Below are positions 56,950-64,000 of a DNA stretch of 64,000 nt, in pieces. The stretch covers positions 425,471,669-425,535,668 of the forward strand of contig NC_045429.1 of NCBI RefSeq assembly GCF_902635505.1. The letters run 5' to 3'. Below the pieces are notes generated by a model. The model worked only from the letters and a program-made list of their open reading frames with translations. It was not told the origin of the DNA and ran no database searches. Position 1 is the stretch's first letter. Each line of letters opens with the position of its first letter. Source of the DNA: Sarcophilus harrisii (lineage: Eukaryota; Chordata; Mammalia; Dasyuromorphia; Dasyuridae). Both the position numbers and the translations under genes were made by a program.

Positions 56950-59900
56950 GCAAATGATAGGAGCAGGAACTGAAGACAAGGTAATTGAACAGCTTAATTC
57001 AGTCCCTCTGAACCTTCAGAACCTTCCAATTAGCTGTCAGGGATTGGGGTCAGCAACTGTCTACTGAAACTGTAATTGGAAGAAAGCTTGTAGTTGTGTT
57101 TCTCAAACCCAAATCAGGATCCAAAGCCTAAAATGCTCAGACTATGAGAGCAGCAATCAAATAGTGCCCTACAACAGAAGATTTAGGTCCCACTCAAAGT
57201 TTATAACTCTCTGGACTAAGTTGCCCTCGAGATCCTTAAAGAACACAATACTCAATAACCAGAGAATGCAGTGACATGACTCCAGATAATATAAAGAACA
57301 CCATACAAGGCTCTAACATTCCCTACAGAAGTACACAGAATTTGGTCCTAATACAAAGTCACAGTTCAAGAATAAGACTGGAAGAACAAGCAAACAAACA
57401 AAAAAGACGTCAATGATAAAGACCTATTATGGCATCAAGGAGAAGAGAGTAACTCCAAAGTACTTATAAGCGAAATCTCAAATAAAAATACAGTTTGGCC
57501 ACAAGATCAACTACAACTTCTAGGAGACATGAAACAAGAGTCTAAAAGGGATATCAAATGATAAAATGATATCAAAGGAAACTCTGAATCACATAGCCAA
57601 CAATACAGAAGTTGAAACTTTTTCCCCCCAATTCTCATAAGTTCCCAGAAACTCCCCAGAAGAGGAACTATATGCCAAAAGTGGAGCAATTGCAGCTGCC
57701 TCCACAAGCTAAGATACCAAGAAGCCATATAAAATAGCAACAATATGAATTAATAGCAGAGAATATTAAATTCTCATGTTCTCACTCAAAAAGCCCTGCT
57801 TCTGCAGCAGGGCTTGTATTCAATATATGTTTAGAGATCCATTCAGTGATTTCCCTAATGCTGCTCCAGTTTATGCCCACTATACCTTGCAACTGGCCTC
57901 CATCCTACTACTCTGGCAATAAGCTATAGACCTCAACTCTAACCACCCATTTTTGGAGTAGGGGACGGTATAGGAGGGTGTGCTATGCCAGGGATGTCTT
58001 TAGTGCTCTGGCAATGCTTGGCCAGAAAACTAAGGAGCAGAAGGAATTGGAGCAAAGTGTCAATGTAGCAGGACTGAAGAAAAAGGGACTGATTGACATC
58101 CACTTGGGGCTGATCCCTACAAAAGTCATTTGTGAAAAATGAACTTGGTAAACTGGGAGAAGGTTTAAACACCTTTGAGATCCAAGTACTGAAGTATTGT
58201 CATCAAAAGGAAAGGAATCAGAAAGTGAGGAACATGAAAAACAAATATAAGAGGGAAAGATCAAAACTATCAAAGATGTAAGAAGAAAGAAAATTCAATT
58301 AAAAATCTATAATACAAGCAGATATATCAAAAGATATTAGAACAGAAGTTAAGATGACTACTAAGTCATCTAAATGACTGCAAATGTCTCTAAATAAATA
58401 TAACAGGACAAAGAAGATTGAATATATTTAATTAGACAACTCTATGGATTCTCAAGAGAGCAAACAATACAGGAGAATGTTTCAGAATGGTTGCAGATAC
58501 AAATTGAAAACTTAATAGAAATTAAAAGGGAACAATGACAGAATGTATGGCCTGCACAGCAAAAATAATTAGCAAAATCGCTAAAATTGAATCCACAATG
58601 ATGAGTCTCTCCATAGAAGCTAATGAGAAACCATTGTTTGGGAAATCAAATAGACTAAAGTGAAGGACAATCTGAAAAAAGAAAAGCAAAAAGCAATAAT
58701 GCTAAAAGAACACAAGATCTTTATACAAGTAAATCATTTATCTCAATGATGGCATGGATATGGACAACGTAAGGGTTACAAGTCTTCAAGAAAATAAAAA
58801 ATCAAAAAACCTGAACACCATAATGCAAGATGTAATACAAGAAATTGTTTAGAACTTCTAAATACAGAAAACAAAGCATCAATCAAAATAACCCAAAAAC
58901 TTTCTCTAGGGGGAGAAAAAACCTATGCTGTAAACTCCAAGAAACATGTAATTAGATTTAATTATTCTAATGACAACAATAAATTCCACAGGCAACTGGA
59001 GAAAGACATTCAATATAAAGGAAAGGAAATTTGAGGAACAAGACTGTTCTGTGCCCACCAGAAACCACAGAAGGTAATAGAATAATACAATCTGAAAAGC
59101 AAAAGAGATTAAGATGCTGCCCAAATATAACATACCTTATAAATTTGAGCCTAATCATCAATCAAAAAAGATGTGTATTCAAAAAAGAAAAACATTTGAA
59201 CATTTCTATCCCCATCTTCCAAAGAGGAAAAAAACAGATTGGAGCAGGTTATTCAACTCACTCATAGTTCAAAAACATAAACACAAGAAAGGTAAATAAA
59301 TAAAATTACCAAAGGAAGCACAAATAAGGAAATTAATTACCAGATCTTTGGAGAGAGTTTTCAAAGGAAAAAATAAAACCAAGAAAGACAAAGACAGCTA
59401 GTCTTTAAAAGAGTTTAAAAAAAAAGAAATAACAGTGGAACCATTTAGATGTTTCTTTCTAAAACTACACAGGGGAAAAATTATGAAAGTGGAACTCAAA
59501 GAAACAGAAGTGATAGTAAAGGAATAGGAATAAGGTACTACAAATTTCATATTAACTTAATCTCAAACCCTCATTTGTCATGAGTAAATCAAAGTATTTT
59601 GTGAGCTTAAATAACAGAATATATCACAGGGGAGATAATAGAAGACAGAGGAATGAGTGATACATCCTAATCAAGTCAATGGTAAACAATGAAGGGGAAA
59701 TAACTCTGATAGTTTCTCAGAAACAAGAGAGGATACAGGAAAACAAGTAAGGTGATAAAAGGAGAGAGTGAAATGGGGGGAAAGAAAGAAAGAAGTAGAG
59801 AAGGCTAGAGAAGGGTCCCATTGAAAAACTCTCATAGAGGTAGAAATGTATTCTCTAATGGGAGATAGGGGCCTTACAATGCATATAATTTTCAGGGCTT

Positions 59901-61356
59901 TGGTGCTCAAAGAGACTATTTCTTCTTAGAAAGTGTTGTGCCTCCATGAACTTCCTACATCATGAAAAGAGAGATCAAAGTTACAGGAACTAACAGACTT
60001 CAGAAGGATAAGAGGCCATCGACTCACCATGAGATTCCAAGGCAAAATGGGAAGGAAAGTGATCATAGAGAGAGCAGGGGGTTGAAAAGAAGACAGAGAA
60101 ATTTCTACTTTAAGACAATAATTCTATATTCACTGTAGCAATTATACTATTCCCTTGTAGGATTTGATTCTTTGAAATGTGAAACACAACAGAAAAAAAG
60201 GAAATTAAAAAACACAATCTACAAGGCAATCATAGAAAGTGTTTAGAAGAGGAAACTCAAAATTAGAATTTCAGAAGAATTCCAACACAAAAAGCAATGC
60301 AAAAATATTAGAGAAGGAATAAATATGAAGACCATGAATCAAGAAATAAAAGTCTGGACTTCCCAGAAAGGGAGGAGAATTAGTGACAAAAAAAAAAGTA
60401 AAGGAAAATGCAGAATATTTTTAAAATTAATAATATAATATCAATATTAATATATATCATATTATATTATATAATTAGTTTTGATATAATAATAATATTA
60501 ATAATATAACAATAAAAGAATTTGGAAGAGTTTAAAAGGAAGAGAGATTTTTAATTAATTGCTACTTAATGCAGAGAAGAGGGGAGAGAATAAGATAATG
60601 AGATAACTAAAAAAAGGAAGAAAAAATGAATCATTAACTTAATAAAATTCTAAAACTAGGGAAAGGGAGAAGGGTTTAAGGATAAGATGAAGACAGCTTG
60701 TAGAAATAGAGTTGCCTTAAGATAAAGTAAAGAAAAATAACTATAAGGATGAAGTATTGTCTTTTTTTTTAAAGGAAGAAGAAACACTAATTGAAGGTAT
60801 TTTTTAAAAGCAAGAATAAAAATTCAAATCAAAGAAAATATTAATCTATAATTTCAATACAAAGCCCATAACTTTAAATGTGAATGAATCTTAAGCAATC
60901 CCATAAAATAGAAAAAAAAAAAAAAAATGACAGGTTGGTTAACAAAAGCCCATAATTTATTGTTTATAAGAAATATAACTCAAAATCAAAGATATTTACA
61001 GAATTAAAATAAGAGAGTGAAACAAAATTTATTCTTGATTAGGTGAATAAAAAAAAAGTAGGGTTATAATTATGCTGTCTAACAAAGCAAAAACAAAATT
61101 TCATGATATAGGGATAAACAAAGAAATTACATTATCTGAAAAGAACCACAGGCATAATTAATATCAATATTTATCACAGATGCTCCAAATGTTATAGTTT
61201 CTAGATTCATAGGAGGAACTCAGCAATTACAAAAGGCAGCCACAAGAATGGAGCGATGTTCCAGTATGAAAAGGCAATAAGTGCTGAGGGAACTTCCAGC
61301 ATGATAAGGCAATGAAAGTTTCAGATGAAAGAATTGGATAAGAAATGAGAGTTCAG
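56950..61356 (+). mobile_element. Degraded L1-group LINE sequence (5'/ORF1 region and endonuclease)
   Basis: A-rich sense-strand L1 sequence. At 58550-59300 there are L1-like blocks (GCACAGCAAAAATAATTAGC, AACTCCAAGAAACATGTAATTAG, ATTCAACTCACTCATAG). At 60940-61230 the ORF2 endonuclease region can be followed (TAACAAAGCAAAAAC ... ATGCTCCAAATGTTATAG). A related internally deleted form (half-L1) is possible. All frames are broken. Boundaries are uncertain and more than one element may be present. Confidence 0.6.
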
Positions 61357-61883
61357 ATGACCAGCAGGATGAATACAGAGAGGATTGGGGAGACTTACAT
61401 GAACTGATGCTAAGTGAAATGAGCAGAACCAGGAGATCATTATATACCTCAACAACGATATTGTATGAAGATGTATACTGATGGAAGTGTATTTCTTCAA
61501 CAAAGTGATCTAACTCAGTTTCAATTGATCCGGTTTGAACAGAAGCAGCTATACCCAAAGAAAGAACACTGGGAAATGAATGTAAACTGTTTGCATTTTT
61601 GTTTTTCTTCCCAGGTTATTTATACCTTCTGAATCCAATTCTCCTTGTGCAACAAGAGAATGTTTGGTTCTACACACATATATTGTATCCAGGATATACT
61701 GTAACCTATTTAACATGTATAGGACTGCTTGCCATCTGGGGGAGAGGGTGGAGGGAGAGAGGGGAAAAATCAGAACAGAAGTGAGTGCAAGGGATAATGT
61801 AAAAAATTACCCTGACATGGGTTCTGTCAATAAAAAGTTATTTAAAAAAAAAAAAAAAAGATCTGGGATTAAAAAAAAAAAAA
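61357..61883 (+). mobile_element. Young truncated L1 3' end with double poly(A)
   Basis: Inserted in the old L1, with the duplication AGAAATGAGAGTTCAG at 61341-61356 and 61884-61899. Content: GACTTACATGAACTGATGC, AGTGAAATGAGCAGAACC, CTTGCCATCTGGGGGAGAGG and TTCTGTCAATAAAAAGTTATTT. The tail is A16, then GATCTGGGATT, then A14, as expected for a short 3' transduction. Confidence 0.92.
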
Positions 61884-61899
61884 AGAAATGAGAGTTCAG

Positions 61900-62190
61900 G
61901 TAGAGAGACTATAAGAATTAAGCCTCAGTATAAGAGATACAAAACCTTACCCTTTTAAAATCAGAATAAACTAGAAATTAATCACTCCATAAAATAACAA
62001 GAAATACTAAATAAAGTCAAAAGACTGAAAAACACAAAAGAAAATATAAAACATCTCATTTCAAAAACAAATAACCTAGGAAATAAAAAAAGGAGAGATA
62101 ATTTTAGAATCATTGGATAACTTAAAAGCCATTATCACAAAATTAGCCTATATCATAAATGAAAACTTCTCACATCCATTAGGAATGTTC
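61900..62190 (+). mobile_element. L1 ORF1 remnant
   Basis: GAAAATATAAAACATCTCATTTC, AAAAAAAGGAGAGATAATTTTAG and ATCATTGGATAACTTAAAAGCC match the ORF1 region also seen at 9800-9880. Broken. Confidence 0.7.
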
Positions 62191-62289
62191 ATTTCCATAT
62201 CCCTAAAAAGTGGTAATCCAACCTCTACTGGATTAACCTCCAGGTATAGGAAACCCACTACTTCATGAGACAATCCATTCTATTTTTTA

Positions 62290-62890
62290 CATTCTTTTTT
62301 CTCCTTTGAAGGTCACAGAAGATATAATGGCAATGACTCTATTACTTGAACAGGTGTTTATGGGGTATATGGAATATTGAGGGAGGACTAGCACTTAGGG
62401 CTTGCAGAACCCTTTTTAGGGCTGCTCATTCATCTTTGGTATCAGCCTATCACCAAACTCTCACTTGTGGCTCTAAGAAGTTGTAGAATGCATAGTGACT
62501 ACACCCTGGTAACCATCTCAACAGACAGGCTAAACCAGGTTAAGAGTAATTAATTAACCCATTGGGTGACGGGGGAGTACTATAGTAAACATGTGAAAAC
62601 TTTCCGTGGTGGAATGCGCAAATGAGAGCAATTTGTTCCAATAGCCATGAAGGCAAATGAAGCAAGAGTGGTAGAGTGACTAAAGCTTGGTCAGACATCA
62701 AAGAAATCAAGGTCATCCACTGCATTCAACCCTATCTTTGGTCATCCTGACTTTTATCTTGCTACTGAACTTTGATAGCTCTGGAAGAGTTGTCAACTTT
62801 GTGCAACTCTGGTTCATTTAAATCCAATCTATACTGAAATCAGTACATCACCCCATAATGTCACTGATTTTCATTGAAACAAAGAACAAA
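62290..62890 (+). mobile_element. Non-L1 LINE/SINE piece with GGTCCTCTT-type tail family
   Basis: TCATCCACTGCATTCAACCC, CATCCTGACTTTTATCTTGC, TGATAGCTCTGGAAGAG, TTTGTGCAACTCTG, TTAAATCCAATC and CACCCCATAATGTCACTG follow the body and 3' end of the SINE family at 49440. The part before 62695 (GCTGCTCATTCATCTTTGG, TATCAGCCTATCACC) may belong to its partner LINE. Confidence 0.6.
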
Positions 62891-62999
62891 ACAAGCAGAA
62901 GATGATACAAACAAGGAAGGAATTATGGAAGCGAGCATCACTTGAATATCACTTTCATCTGAACTGTACATGGCACATATGGCACACACAAAATGTTTG

Positions 63000-63845
63000 C
63001 TGTAGAAAGACATACAACTCAATAGGGAAATAGGAGAAATGGATAAAGGCAAGAAGGAAATGGGAGAGTAGATTCAAGTAAGCAAAACAAACTAAAATCT
63101 TGGAATCTGCATCATGAAGAGTTTTAAAAGGAAAGAAAGGATAACTGTGATTGAGAGCTAAAAAAAAAAAAGAGAGAAGATTTAGGAGAGTGGATATGGA
63201 TTGAATAAAACAAGAGAACTTGTCAAGCATATTCCTCTCACAGCAACCTATTCTGTATAAAAAAGAAAAGGGGGGGAAGAGAGATGGAGGTGGCAAAGAA
63301 AGGAACAAGTATATGAGAATACAATAAAGGGAAATACTGTTAATGATCATAACAATAAATATGATGGTATGAACTTTTAAAACAGAAGAGGATAGTAGAA
63401 TAGATTAGAAAGCAGAATCCAACAATATGTTATTTACAAGAACCACACTTGAAACACAAATATTCACACAAAGTCCAAAAAAGGAGCAAAACATATTATG
63501 CTTCAGATAAACTAAAAAAAGTAAGGGAAAGGACATGATCTCAGACAAAGCAAAAGCAAAAATAGACTCGATTAAAAGAGATAAACAGAGAAATTATATT
63601 TTACTGAAAAATATATAGACAGTGAATGAATTATGATTCTTAATGTATATGCACCAAATGACATAGTTTCTAAATACCTAAAGGAGAAGCTAAAATTATT
63701 ATAGAAATAGACAGTAAAGCTATAATTGGAAGCCTCAGTATGTCCTTTTCAGACCTAAACATAGTAAACATGAACATGAAGTAAAGGATCTGAATAGAAT
63801 TTCCAAAAAAGTTAGATACGCTATCCTTCTAGCAAAGACTGAGAA
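63000..63845 (+). mobile_element. L1 inter-ORF region and ORF2 endonuclease start
   Basis: GATCATAACAATAAATATGATGG (ORF2 start area, about 63343), GAATCCAACAATATGTTATTTACAAG (63414), then GACAAAGCAAAAGCAAAAATAGAC and ATTAAAAGAGATAAACAGAG (about 63543-63595) follow the L1 endonuclease domain. Broken by stops. Confidence 0.8.
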
Positions 63846-63849
63846 CATA

Positions 63850-64000
63850 ACTTCACTAGTGGTGGGAGGAGAGGAGATGTTGAGGATAGAGCTTTAGCTG
63901 AGTTTTAGAGAAAGCTAAGAATTCTTATAGACAGAGATGAAGAAGGAATACATCACAGACATGCTATATTAAGCCTGGATAGAGACTCAGAGAGGAGACT
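63850..64000 (-). repeat. L2-type LINE, antisense, runs past window end
   Basis: TAGAGCTTTAGCTGAGTTTTAGAG and GCTAAGAATTCTTATAGACAGAGATGAAGAAGG resemble the internal part of the antisense L2 copies at 28150 and 41380. Confidence 0.55.

Overview
This is nuclear DNA of a mammal, and almost certainly of a marsupial. Short interspersed repeats beginning GGGGCAGCTAGGTGG recur throughout; they have a tRNA-derived head and a MIR/CORE-type body and look like the Australasian marsupial form. They sit among many 5'-truncated L1 copies with clear target-site duplications, older L2-type and MIR remnants, and one retrovirus-like fossil. Species cannot be fixed from sequence alone; an Australasian marsupial (dasyurid or diprotodont) is favoured over a South American opossum. 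No bacterial features, CRISPR arrays or operons are present. The window holds one protein-coding gene that I can recognise: PLEKHO1 (CKIP-1), on the + strand. It has six coding exons between 19523 and 30241 that join to a 408-codon reading frame with all introns in phase 0. The N-terminal PH domain (exons 2-4), a capping-protein-binding motif (exon 5) and C-terminal coiled coils (exon 6) are all intact. A CpG island at about 18770-19560 covers the promoter and exon 1. The 3' UTR begins at 30242, and its end could not be placed because no AATAAA or ATTAAA was seen for about 2.3 kb. Layout: 1-17800 is repeat-rich intergenic DNA (three SINEs, several L1 copies on both strands, an L2 3' end, MIRs, and an L1-in-SINE-in-L1 nest at 15680-16930). 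17830-18770 is mostly unique upstream DNA. 18770-31400 is PLEKHO1, and its introns are notably poor in repeats. 31400-37200 is mostly unique DNA with a few SINE/MIR copies. 37200-53400 is dense repeats: a long L2-type fragment, an antisense L1 with an 18-bp duplication, nested L1/SINE insertions, and a non-L1 LINE on the minus strand. 53551 to about 56650 is a minus-strand endogenous-retrovirus fossil. About 56950-64000 is old L1-derived DNA invaded by a young L1 3' end and by a LINE/SINE with a different tail. I found no evidence for a new biological system. The points most worth a second look are the insertion nests, a possible L1 3' transduction, the variable SINE tails, an exon-like segment at 45650-45775, a 4-nt tandem splice donor in PLEKHO1 exon 4, and the missing canonical poly(A) signal. 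Repeat boundaries without a stated duplication are approximate and were read by eye.
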